Assembly (NCBI GenBank): GCA_022451835.1
Contig: JAKUNX010000002.1
Span: forward strand, 1 to 31,843
Reading direction: 5' to 3'
DNA: 31,843 nt
Source: Candidatus Poseidoniaceae archaeon
GTDB lineage: Archaea > Thermoplasmatota > Poseidoniia > Poseidoniales > Poseidoniaceae
This document shows positions 9,250-15,908 of this stretch, piece by piece. Each line of letters begins with the position of its first letter. Within the stretch, counting starts at the first letter, position 1. The notes beneath the pieces were generated by a model. That model was not told where the DNA came from. It saw only the letters and a program-made list of their open reading frames with translations, and did not search any database. The translations under genes were made by a program, and so were the position numbers.

Positions 9250-9882
9250 ATGCAAGGAAAACTAACTAGAGATGACAATGCTGGAGCAGTCGGTAGTGCA
9301 GCACTATCAGTTGCATCATTATTTTTTATAGCAATAATGATTATTGCTTTTACCGCAAATCCGGTTGCTATCGGAACTGATGTTGGTGAAAGAGCCCCAG
9401 ACGTTGAAGGAAAAGCATACAATGGCACCTCATGGGTAGAATTTGATTTTGAAAGCTACTTCGACAATTCATGGGAAGAAGGCAATATTTCAGGACAGTG
9501 GGTGGCAATTGAATTCATGGATACAGATTGTCCATACTGTCAGCAAACTGCTGATGAATATGGCCAATGGGCTAATACTTACAGCGCTAACAATCCTAAT
9601 TGGAACGGACCACATGTCAACTTTTTAGCCAGCGCCACCGAACTTGATATTCCAGGTCATGAGACAAGCAGAGCAGAGATTCAGGACTTTAGAGCAGAAT
9701 ACGGTCATAATTTCCCTTACATTGATGATATCGATCAAGACAATATGAAAGAGTGGGGGATTCCTGGTACTCCAACATACTTTTTGATTCAACCGGATGG
9801 AATTATCGCTTGGGTTTCTGATGATAGTAACGAAGATTTAGAACAGGCAATTGTTAGACTAACTCCTCAGGAAGGTGCTTGA
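9250..9882 (+). CDS. membrane-anchored thioredoxin-fold protein with CPYC active site
   Basis: A 210-residue protein with one N-terminal helix (about residues 14-37) and a domain facing outward. It resembles TlpA/ResA redoxins: GERAPDVEGK leads into the fold, WVAIEFMDTDCPYCQQ holds the redox pair (Cys94 and Cys97), and the cis-proline loop is GIPGTPTYFLI (Pro175). CPYC is a comparatively oxidising active site in thioredoxin-fold proteins. Its 3' end overlaps the VKOR gene by eight bases. VKOR enzymes reoxidise partner thioredoxin-fold proteins, so this is the likely partner that introduces disulfides into exported proteins. Reduction of specific targets cannot be excluded. Confidence 0.9.
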   Translation: MQGKLTRDDNAGAVGSAALSVASLFFIAIMIIAFTANPVAIGTDVGERAPDVEGKAYNGTSWVEFDFESYFDNSWEEGNISGQWVAIEFMDTDCPYCQQTADEYGQWANTYSANNPNWNGPHVNFLASATELDIPGHETSRAEIQDFRAEYGHNFPYIDDIDQDNMKEWGIPGTPTYFLIQPDGIIAWVSDDSNEDLEQAIVRLTPQEGA

Positions 9883-10483
9883 ATTGCTTGACAATTTACT
9901 TGTCGCTGCATATTTGTTACCAACTCTATTTGGATTACTATTAGTTACGCCATTTGGTAAATCAGCAGGGGATAGCCTAGCCGGTCGGTTCGAGATATTA
10001 TCTACAGAGAGAGGTAGAATTACTGCAGGATTGCAGATGATTGTATTCTTTGGTTTCGCTGTCTCAGCACAGACATTTTGGATTTCATCAAAAATCAGTG
10101 AAGGTGGTAACTTTTGTACTTCTTCTAGTGTCTTTTCATGTGATGATTTACTGGGTAATAATGACCTCAATGTTGACCCTCTATTTGGATTGTCTTGGGG
10201 TATGCTAGGAATGATGACTTTCGCCTTTTTACTGTTCATGGTCTTAGTAATCAAGAATGAACCGGATGGCGAATATACTGAGAGATTTATCACCTTTGGA
10301 ACATTGATTACAGGAGTAGGGATTTTAGTCATTCTTCTACTTGTATCATATGAGATTCAAGAGAGTAAAATTTGCTTGTATTGTACAACTGCTCACATAG
10401 CCAATGTTGCTGCATTGATTGGTTTCTTGCGATTAAGAAAACTCTATGATGACAAATCTGCTTGGAAAGGTAAATCTAATTAG
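9875..10483 (+). CDS. vitamin K epoxide reductase (VKOR) family disulfide oxidase
   Basis: A 202-residue membrane protein with four to five helices. It carries the two cysteine pairs that define VKOR: Cys81 and Cys89 in the loop (FCTSSSVFSCDDLL) and the CLYC pair (Cys167 and Cys170) followed by TTAHIAN at the quinone site. Known role of the family: pass electrons from a partner thioredoxin-like protein through these pairs to a membrane quinone, driving disulfide formation outside the cell. The start is the GTG at 9875, inside the end of the upstream gene; a TTG at 9884 preceded by GGAAGGTG (9870-9877) is an equally plausible start. Length and layout match stand-alone archaeal and bacterial VKOR homologues. 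Coupling with the CPYC protein upstream supports the assignment. Confidence 0.9.
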   Translation: MLELLDNLLVAAYLLPTLFGLLLVTPFGKSAGDSLAGRFEILSTERGRITAGLQMIVFFGFAVSAQTFWISSKISEGGNFCTSSSVFSCDDLLGNNDLNVDPLFGLSWGMLGMMTFAFLLFMVLVIKNEPDGEYTERFITFGTLITGVGILVILLLVSYEIQESKICLYCTTAHIANVAALIGFLRLRKLYDDKSAWKGKSN

Positions 10484-10497
10484 GATTAGGTGATTAT

Positions 10498-11049
10498 TTG
10501 GATTCTACTAAAATTTGGTCAGTTATCACTATTGTTTCATTAGCGGCATTATTGGTTTTAGTAGGCCAAGAATACGGCGGGTTATTTGATAATGACGAGT
10601 CTGAAACAGCCGAAGTTATCCCTCTTACAAGTACTGCTGATGATCCAGATCCATTATCATTGGATTGTGTTACACACGATGAAAATATAGAACGACATGA
10701 CCACTCAAATCTATCTATATACGTCAATGGCGAAGAAAGACAAATTCCTGAAAATCTTGGAATAAATACTGAGATATGTAATCAAGTTGGAGGTAACATG
10801 CATACGGTTCATACTCATGACGCAACAGGTAAATTGCATATAGAAACTGAAGCCAATGTAGATATGCCAATTGGTGTTTTCTTTGATATTTGGGGAGTTC
10901 ATTTCAATGAGACAGGGATTTTTGATTACAGAGTCAGCAACACTCATGAATTAATAATGACAGTTGATGGTATCGCAAATTACGATTTCGATGACTACCT
11001 ATTGGTTGATGGCAAAGAAATAGCTATTATTTTCCAAGCCAGAAATTAA
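10498..11049 (+). CDS. membrane-anchored His-rich exported protein, possible metal-binding partner of the VKOR module
   Basis: A 183-residue protein with a short cytoplasmic start, one helix (about residues 8-22), an acidic linker and a small outward domain. Histidines cluster as HDH (67-69), MHTVHTHD (101-108) and GKLHIE (111-116), with Cys57 and Cys94 in the same domain, followed by FFDIWGVHF. I recall archaeal and Chloroflexi proteins with the same HTHD/FFDIWG pattern near thiol-redox genes, but no proven function. Metal binding (copper or zinc) is an inference from the His clusters. The start is TTG at 10498, supported by AGGTGAT ten bases upstream and by the helix following directly. It sits 14 bases after the VKOR gene and overlaps the convergent gene by four bases. 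Confidence 0.75.
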   Translation: MDSTKIWSVITIVSLAALLVLVGQEYGGLFDNDESETAEVIPLTSTADDPDPLSLDCVTHDENIERHDHSNLSIYVNGEERQIPENLGINTEICNQVGGNMHTVHTHDATGKLHIETEANVDMPIGVFFDIWGVHFNETGIFDYRVSNTHELIMTVDGIANYDFDDYLLVDGKEIAIIFQARN

Positions 11050-11315
11050 GGAACATAAATTCCTTCGAATAATGCAGCATCAGTCTGAACTTCAGTTTCT
11101 TTCATTTTTAGTACTGTAATATCAATTCTATCAGTAGAATTGTAATTTCTTCTAACTTCGTGCAATAAACTTCTTTGCACATCTTGCATATCTTCACCGT
11201 AAAGAATAGACATGTGGTGGTATTTTTGATCATTAACTATTGCAATGTATTCTACATACCATTCTTTCAATCGCACATCCTTCTCCCAAGAAACGTCGTC
11301 CCATGATTCCTCCAT
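11046..11315 (-). CDS. hypothetical 89-residue protein
   Basis: Not recognised. The protein is charged and soluble-looking, with one Trp-rich acidic start (MEESWDDVSWEKD) and a predicted alpha/beta body (EWYVEYIAIVNDQKYHHMSILYG...). It has no cysteines, signal peptide or membrane helix. An AT-rich ATAATTGATA element about 20-29 bases upstream of the ATG suggests its own, possibly leaderless, promoter. The end overlaps the end of the plus-strand His-rich gene by four bases, which matches the packing of other convergent pairs in the window and supports it being real. Confidence 0.62.
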   Translation of the reverse strand: MEESWDDVSWEKDVRLKEWYVEYIAIVNDQKYHHMSILYGEDMQDVQRSLLHEVRRNYNSTDRIDITVLKMKETEVQTDAALFEGIYVP

Positions 11316-11367
11316 GATAATACATTGACGCGATAGGTTATCAATTATTCTACTAACTGTTCAAGAA

Positions 11368-11396
11368 AGTTACCGGTTTAGGGGAGTAAACTAACT
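11368..11396. terminator. bulged 10-bp hairpin after the secreted thioredoxin gene
   Basis: AGTTA (11368-11372) pairs with TAACT (11392-11396) and GTTTA (11376-11380) with TAAAC (11387-11391). A CCG bulge separates the two stems on one side, and the loop is GGGGAG. It begins 14 bases past the stop codon of the minus-strand gene ending at 11410, so it may stabilise or end that transcript. The following T-run on that strand is weak (TTTCTTG), so the terminator call is tentative. Confidence 0.3.
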
Positions 11397-11409
11397 CTTT
11401 TCGGATTTT

Positions 11410-12366
11410 TCAAGCATTTTTCCTTTCATAAATTACCAAGATAATGCCAATAGCGATTATGGAAAAGAATACCAATGGCATAAAATCTGCATCATTTTCA
11501 ACTTCAATGTCGCGATAAGCAAATTCAACAACTCCAAGGGTTGAGGCATAATTAGAATTTGATTCAACTGTTGAATCTGTAGCTTCATGGAGTAATATCA
11601 AACTAAATTTGCCACTTGCCGGGAAATGGACAGTGAAATCATCAAGACAATTTGTTCCTGAAATATTTGAAAAACCTACGTTGGATAAGGAATTCGAGTT
11701 AAGATTACAGGTTGATGTGGCTATGACTACTCTATCTCGGTGATTTTCTCCTGGATTAATGAATCCATCTGGCACTTCCATTTCATGAGCCATTAACATG
11801 AATGTTAGTTGAGTTTCATAATCAACCTCAAGTAGTTCTAAGCTGTTGACTGTCGCAGAATATTGTTGACCAAGTTTACTTATTGTGAATGATAATTTAC
11901 TAAACTCTTGTCTGTTTGTTTCCTCTTTGAGAATATCCTTTTGAACATCAGGCCAAGAATCTGGACCTACTCTTAATTCCCCGCTTTCGACGACAAAACT
12001 TGGCGTTGAGCCAACTTCAGAGTTTATTGTCCGCATACGTTCAATTCGATATTTAGCTGCTTCTGGCTGAAAAGCATCCTCGCCATCTGTAGGATGATAT
12101 GTTACGATACTAATTCTCGAGCCATGGGCATCAGCAACCTGCTGCAGGTATGGATCAATATCTGCACAACTAGTACACCATGTAGCGCTTATTTCCTCAA
12201 CTAGAATGGTTCTTCCACCAGATATAGTAATATCTTCATCCCAATCTTCAGCATAATTTTTTACTTCAGCGTGTGATAGATAAGGCAACAATTGTATCAT
12301 TAGTATAGTGGTGAACATTAGGCATATTACCCGTTGGAAAGCTATTGCAGAATTGCTTCCCCCCAT
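11410..12366 (-). CDS. secreted thioredoxin-fold protein with C-terminal membrane anchor
   Basis: A 318-residue protein. An N-terminal signal segment (about residues 12-32, ending LSHA-EV) is followed by a thioredoxin-like domain with the redox pair in EISATWCTSCADIDPYL (Cys64 and Cys67) and a cis-proline at STPSF (Pro122). A roughly 150-residue strand-rich domain follows, then one C-terminal helix (about 293-312) with the short basic tail YERKNA. The general look is that of Omp28-like or other extracytoplasmic redoxins. Its role is probably thiol-disulfide exchange outside the membrane, in parallel with the CPYC/VKOR pair upstream; its redox direction is unknown. It is transcribed divergently from the RlmE-like gene from a shared promoter. 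The helix plus basic tail could alternatively be a sorting signal. Confidence 0.85.
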   Translation of the reverse strand: MGGSNSAIAFQRVICLMFTTILMIQLLPYLSHAEVKNYAEDWDEDITISGGRTILVEEISATWCTSCADIDPYLQQVADAHGSRISIVTYHPTDGEDAFQPEAAKYRIERMRTINSEVGSTPSFVVESGELRVGPDSWPDVQKDILKEETNRQEFSKLSFTISKLGQQYSATVNSLELLEVDYETQLTFMLMAHEMEVPDGFINPGENHRDRVVIATSTCNLNSNSLSNVGFSNISGTNCLDDFTVHFPASGKFSLILLHEATDSTVESNSNYASTLGVVEFAYRDIEVENDADFMPLVFFSIIAIGIILVIYERKNA

Positions 12367-12393
12367 GTATTAGCGGAAAACCTCCAACTCTTT

Positions 12394-12423
12394 CATTATA
12401 TGTCTGAAGTTAGGCTAACTTCA
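12394..12423. promoter_or_regulatory. divergent promoter with 19-bp perfect palindrome
   Basis: ATTATATG at 12395-12402 reads as a TATA-like box on the plus strand and as TATAAT on the minus strand. Directly beside it, TGAAGTTAG (12405-12413), a central G and CTAACTTCA (12415-12423) form a perfect palindrome. On the plus strand this lies between the TATA-like box and the expected start of the RlmE-like transcript, the classic place for a repressor. The minus-strand TATA is about 28 bases from the thioredoxin gene ATG, suggesting a nearly leaderless message. Confidence 0.5.
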
Positions 12424-12459
12424 TTTGTAAGATGCTCAAGGATTGATTGAGGGGGCATT

Positions 12460-13188
12460 ATGGCTGACCATTGGATTGAGAATCACAAACGTGATTCTTG
12501 GCGTCGTCAGGCTAAATCAAGTGGATATCGTGCACGTTCAGCCTTCAAATTGTTGCAAATCCAAGAGAAATTCAAGTTGATTCGTGAGGGTGACGTAATA
12601 CTAGATGTTGGTTGTCATCCTGGTGGTTGGGCTCAAGTAGCCGTAGAATTAGCAGGTGAAGATGGGGTTGTAATAGGTGTTGATTTAGAACCTTGTCAAC
12701 CAGTAGAAGGTGCTTTATTGTTAGTTGGTGATATTACTGAATCAAGCACTCAAGATAGAATTCTTGAAGAATTAAACAAGCGAGTTATCAATACTATTGT
12801 TTCAGATATTTCCCCTGATATCACTGGTAATTGGGATGTTGACCAAGCAATTGCAATGACATTAGTCGCTGATGTTCTAGATTTTTCCTTAGATTTATTA
12901 TGCAAAGGTGGTTCTTTTACTTCAAAAGTTTTCCAAGGAGTTGGAATAGAAGAGTTGATCACATCAGTGAAACCATATTTTTCAGAAATCAAAAGGTTCT
13001 CACCAATGGCATCCCGCAATTCTTCATCAGAGGTATACCTTGTTTGTCGAAATTACATGCCTTGGGTCAAACGAGAAATATCAATTAGGCAAACTTATGA
13101 GTCATTATTAGATTTGAAATTAAATCCACAAGAAGAGGAAGTAGAACAAAAAGTATTCACATCTTTCAAAGTAAGAAAGAAAAAATAA
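12460..13188 (+). CDS. rlmE: RlmE/FtsJ-type rRNA ribose 2'-O-methyltransferase
   Basis: A 242-residue SAM-dependent enzyme. N-terminal RSAFKLLQIQEK is followed by the SAM-binding motif VILDVGCHPGGWAQV. The K-D-K-E catalytic tetrad is complete: Lys30, Asp116 (VSDISPD), Lys156 (FTSKVFQG) and Glu191 (SSSEVYLV). By family it methylates the 2'-hydroxyl of a conserved uridine in 23S rRNA. An approximately 40-residue charged tail follows the catalytic domain; some archaeal relatives carry a TRAM domain there, but I do not see one. The start has GAGGGGG about seven bases upstream. It is divergent from the thioredoxin gene and followed by an OB-fold gene on the same strand. Confidence 0.92.
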   Translation: MADHWIENHKRDSWRRQAKSSGYRARSAFKLLQIQEKFKLIREGDVILDVGCHPGGWAQVAVELAGEDGVVIGVDLEPCQPVEGALLLVGDITESSTQDRILEELNKRVINTIVSDISPDITGNWDVDQAIAMTLVADVLDFSLDLLCKGGSFTSKVFQGVGIEELITSVKPYFSEIKRFSPMASRNSSSEVYLVCRNYMPWVKREISIRQTYESLLDLKLNPQEEEVEQKVFTSFKVRKKK

Positions 13189-13226
13189 GTCTACTTTTAT
13201 CTACATTAATGTTGTTTTCAATAATC

Positions 13227-13571
13227 ATGAAAACAAGTAAAGCACCAAAAAAGAAGTTATTTTTTAACAACAAAAAAAGGTTATTGGTAAAAGATTTGAA
13301 ACCAAATAGACCAGTTAGACGTCTCGATTTAATAATTCTTAGAATTTATCCTCGAAGACTGATTTATTCTGAAAAATATACCGGACCCGTTGCCGCAGCA
13401 TGTGGCCGAGATGAAACTGGTTTAGTTGGAATAGTTCTATGGAATGAACAAATCGATAATATTAGGATAGGCGATATAGTAAGATTAGAATCTGGTTGGT
13501 GCCAAATGAGGGATGGCGAACTAGTTGTAAGTACAGGATTTAATGGAAAGTTACGAGTTATTGATAGATAA
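13227..13571 (+). CDS. OB-fold nucleic-acid-binding protein (single-stranded DNA-binding/SOSS-B-like)
   Basis: About 114 residues. A strongly basic N-terminus (KAPKKKLFFNNKKR) leads into an OB-fold: VKDLKPNRPVRRLDLIILRIYPRR, GPVAAACGRDETGLVGIVLWNEQIDNIRIGD, then LESGWCQMRDGELVVSTGFNGKLRVI. The order of strands, the L/VLWNE and GD turns and the closing G-fN-GKL match archaeal RPA-like and human SSB1-like domains, so binding of single-stranded DNA (or RNA) is likely. The start is taken at the ATG at 13227: an in-frame ATG at 13209 would add the hydrophobic MLFSII, and TTTTAT at 13195-13200 is at the right distance for a leaderless message from 13227. It has no zinc finger. Whether it serves replication, repair or RNA is unknown. 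Confidence 0.72.
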   Translation: MKTSKAPKKKLFFNNKKRLLVKDLKPNRPVRRLDLIILRIYPRRLIYSEKYTGPVAAACGRDETGLVGIVLWNEQIDNIRIGDIVRLESGWCQMRDGELVVSTGFNGKLRVIDR

Positions 13572-13619
13572 TTAGTAATTATTGAATAAATAATGCTTGT
13601 TTTTTCTCACGCAACCATA

Positions 13620-13661
13620 AAGAAGGGAAGGTCGTGGGCAGGTTGTTCCTGAGGCGTAGTT
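13620..13661 (+). promoter_or_regulatory. conserved 5' leader, copy 1
   Basis: The leader begins AAGAAGGG and contains TCGT and GGC blocks, a short CAGG/CCTG hairpin (13639-13651) and ends GGCGTAGTT directly before ATGAGTGA. The same blocks, in the same order and spacing (one base shorter), precede the unrelated gene at 20545. An AT-rich AATAAATAAT (13585-13594) lies about 26 bases before the block start, so the motif begins near the expected transcription start. Inferred role: leader-based translational or transcriptional control, or an unusual ribosome-binding region. Confidence 0.45.
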
Positions 13662-13832
13662 ATGAGTGAAAGAGCGACAAATTGTACATCATCTGGAGTA
13701 CCTTTGGTAGAGAATGGTTCAACAACATTCCCTTGCCCAGGGTGTGACACAGCATCTATTGGCAGAAGTCCGCGTTGTAGAAACCAAGGTGTAATCTACA
13801 ATTGCTCAGAATGCGATTATCAAGGACCATGA
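13662..13832 (+). CDS. small zinc-finger protein paired with aEF-1beta (HVO_2753-like)
   Basis: A 56-residue protein: MSERATNCTSSG..., FPCPGC, PRCRNQ, NCSECDYQGP. Its position directly before the aEF-1beta gene and the FPCP-C...C-x2-C-G/D-Y/F-x-GP ending match the archaeal family represented by Haloferax HVO_2753, a short protein with paired zinc knuckles thought to bind nucleic acid. As I recall that family, it has four C-x2-C knuckles. Here only the second and fourth are complete (Cys25/Cys28 and Cys48/Cys51); the first and third keep a single Cys each (Cys8 and Cys39), leaving six cysteines. It is probably co-transcribed with aEF-1beta, nine bases downstream. The ATG follows the conserved leader. 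Confidence 0.85.
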   Translation: MSERATNCTSSGVPLVENGSTTFPCPGCDTASIGRSPRCRNQGVIYNCSECDYQGP

Positions 13833-13841
13833 GGTGATAAT

Positions 13842-14114
13842 ATGGGTATGGTAGCAATGACTTACAAATTAAATCCAGATTCAGATGTAGAGGATATTAA
13901 TCCTGATGCTATTGCAGAATATGTTAAGGGATTAGCAAATGATGTATATGATGTTCAATCAGTTGAGGTAAAACCATTAGCGTTTGGCCTAAAATTTGTC
14001 CAAGTTCATGTTGTTATGAATGATGGGCCTGGACTTACTGATGAGTTCGAATCTTTGATGTCTGCTAAAGAAGGCGTTGGAGAAATAGAAGTTCTATCTA
14101 TGGGTCTACTTTGA
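13842..14114 (+). CDS. ef1b: translation elongation factor aEF-1beta
   Basis: A 90-residue protein of the usual archaeal length for the guanine-nucleotide exchange factor of elongation factor 1-alpha. Its signatures are the start MGMVAMTYKLNPDSDVEDI, the KPLAFGLKFVQVHVVMND core that forms the EF-1A-contacting fold, and the closing GVGEIEVLSMGLL, nearly invariant in this family. It lets aEF-1A exchange GDP for GTP during translation. GAGGTGATA just upstream (13831-13839) is a good ribosome-binding site and overlaps the end of the zinc-finger gene's transcript. Its stop codon is directly adjacent to the stop of truD on the opposite strand. Confidence 0.96.
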   Translation: MGMVAMTYKLNPDSDVEDINPDAIAEYVKGLANDVYDVQSVEVKPLAFGLKFVQVHVVMNDGPGLTDEFESLMSAKEGVGEIEVLSMGLL

Positions 14115-15515
14115 TCACAATTGATTCAAAGGACACTGCATAAATTCTCTCAAAAGTGTAGTAGCGTAGCTTCCTGAAGATAATGTGAATCTAAATTTCA
14201 AACAAGCTCCATCAGGATGCCATCGACTATTATCAGTTGGACCTTTATTCCACTTTTCACCTAGAGATTCATCCATAGCGATTGGAACAGAATCGATGAA
14301 AAGTTCATTGAAACTTGACACTAATGCTCTTCTCGTACCTTTTGAGGAGAGTCTAGGTATTTCATCAACAGACCAATTAATCTTGCCTAAGCCAGAATTG
14401 TTTATCGCAGATAATTCAATTTCTTTTGACTCACCTTCTGAAACATAAATTTCGCTTCCAGGGAGTGGTCCAGTAGTGACTAAACGTCCGAGTTGACAAT
14501 TTCTTGTAATTCTTGGTAATGTTCTAGCTTCAACCGTGACGCAACTGTTTACGTTTAGCTGTCCTTTTTCATCGATTCTTCCAACTAAATCCCCTTCAAC
14601 CGGGGTTGAAATTGGCAAGCCAGAAGTTATTCTGTGATTTAGTGATTTATTGAAAATAATAGATTGTGCAGCATGAATGGTCATTAATTGTAAGTTATTT
14701 GGCAGATTTTTAAACGCTCCCAAATAATCATCCGGATTGTCTAACAAGTGCTTTAGCATTCTAGATTCAAAGCCTAACCATTTGGGTGCTAATTCTAATG
14801 CCTCTTGACAAGGTCCATTTTCTCTAATATATTTTCTAAACAAGGCAACATCTTCATTTTCTTCAAAACCTTCCATCGAGAGATATGTCAAAACTGCTTG
14901 TTCAAAGTTACCTTTCAAAACATGTTTTCCGACTTCAGCAGTTACTGGACGACCAGAACCAAATCTTTGAGGTCCGATCCAATTCGGGAAAAGCCCTTCT
15001 CCGAGTGAAAGTTTGAGTTTTTCTCTAATGTTTTCTGCTTCATTCAAAGCTTCTTCTTCAGTCATAGGTGTACCATCAGGGTGACAACATCCCCTTACAA
15101 TAATAGTAAATCTGTTACCTCGATGATTACCAAAACCAATTTTTTGATGAGTGCGACCAAGTATTTCAATTTCTACATCAGGTATCTCTACTTGTGCAAC
15201 TTTATGTTGTGTAGCATCAATGATGAAGATTTGTTGAGTAACTGCACGCTTATCTTTGGTCCCTGCGAAGAAAATTCTATTTCTAGAGATTCCTAGTCGC
15301 TTGGCAAGATTATTACAAAACTTGTTAGTTTCCCAATTTGTTAATGTAATTCTTGCGACTGTGAACCTGCCTCTTGGATCTAAACTAATTGAAGTAGAAA
15401 TTTCATCAACACGGAAGTCAGATACTCTAGCCTTTAGAACACCACCAATTCCATTTGTATCAGTTGCATAACCTTCGAGTCCTATGGCTTTAGCCACAGG
15501 GTCTAAGAATAACAT
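14115..15515 (-). CDS. truD: tRNA pseudouridine synthase D
   Basis: A 466-residue protein of the TruD family, which makes pseudouridine at position 13 (position 35 in some substrates) of tRNA. The catalytic aspartate is in FAGTKDKRAVTQQ (Asp88 counting from this start). Further family marks are KIGFGNHRGNRFTIIVRG and FPNWIGPQRFGSGRPVT. The length fits archaeal TruD, which carries the inserted TRUD domain. The ATG at 15515 is preferred over an in-frame TTG at 15530 because GAAGGCGAT lies at a suitable distance before it and the preceding rpoL gene then ends 11 bases upstream. It is co-oriented with rpoL, probably one transcript, and meets aEF-1beta tail to tail with no base between them. Confidence 0.95.
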   Translation of the reverse strand: MLFLDPVAKAIGLEGYATDTNGIGGVLKARVSDFRVDEISTSISLDPRGRFTVARITLTNWETNKFCNNLAKRLGISRNRIFFAGTKDKRAVTQQIFIIDATQHKVAQVEIPDVEIEILGRTHQKIGFGNHRGNRFTIIVRGCCHPDGTPMTEEEALNEAENIREKLKLSLGEGLFPNWIGPQRFGSGRPVTAEVGKHVLKGNFEQAVLTYLSMEGFEENEDVALFRKYIRENGPCQEALELAPKWLGFESRMLKHLLDNPDDYLGAFKNLPNNLQLMTIHAAQSIIFNKSLNHRITSGLPISTPVEGDLVGRIDEKGQLNVNSCVTVEARTLPRITRNCQLGRLVTTGPLPGSEIYVSEGESKEIELSAINNSGLGKINWSVDEIPRLSSKGTRRALVSSFNELFIDSVPIAMDESLGEKWNKGPTDNSRWHPDGACLKFRFTLSSGSYATTLLREFMQCPLNQL

Positions 15516-15526
15516 TTTAATCGCCT

Positions 15527-15784
15527 TCAAAGACTGATATCAGAGAATTCTTTAGATATTGAACTTACCAAATCATTCAAAATTTTGTCAGCAGATTTCT
15601 TGCCAGAAGTTCTAATGTAAAATTCAGGGTCATCCAACTCTGGGTGGCCTGGGAAATAGTTAGCATATTCAATATCAGTGCTGTTATTCAGTCTTTCTCT
15701 AAGCATTTGCAGACTAGTATGGCTTTCTCCAATAATTCTCAATCGGAGTTCATTTTTTTCCTTAATTAGCACTTTCACTGGCAT
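15527..15784 (-). CDS. rpoL: DNA-directed RNA polymerase subunit L (Rpo11)
   Basis: An 85-residue small RNA polymerase subunit that pairs with subunit D to start assembly of the archaeal enzyme (equivalent of eukaryotic Rpb11 and part of bacterial alpha). Characteristic parts are LRLRIIGESHTSLQMLRERLN, the YFPGHPELDDPEFYIRTSGKKSAD block and the C-terminal helix. An in-frame ATG at 15793 would add MFV; the ATG at 15784 gives the standard MPVKVLIKE opening. I see no strong ribosome-binding site, so the message may be leaderless or have a short leader. It is followed 11 bases later by truD. Confidence 0.94.
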   Translation of the reverse strand: MPVKVLIKEKNELRLRIIGESHTSLQMLRERLNNSTDIEYANYFPGHPELDDPEFYIRTSGKKSADKILNDLVSSISKEFSDISL

Positions 15785-15908
15785 GACGAACATGCATGCG
15801 AATTATCAACTCGTTTTGAACCTTGTGTCAAAAAAAAGTTACCTAATTTGAAAGATTTAATTATATTACAACCGCCTTGCTTTTTTACCTAATCCATGTG
15901 GATTGACT

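Noticed and set aside
14185..15471. Several plus-strand frames of 67-87 codons within truD
   Set aside because: All are antisense to the truD frame, whose motifs and length are intact; none has a ribosome-binding site or family resemblance.
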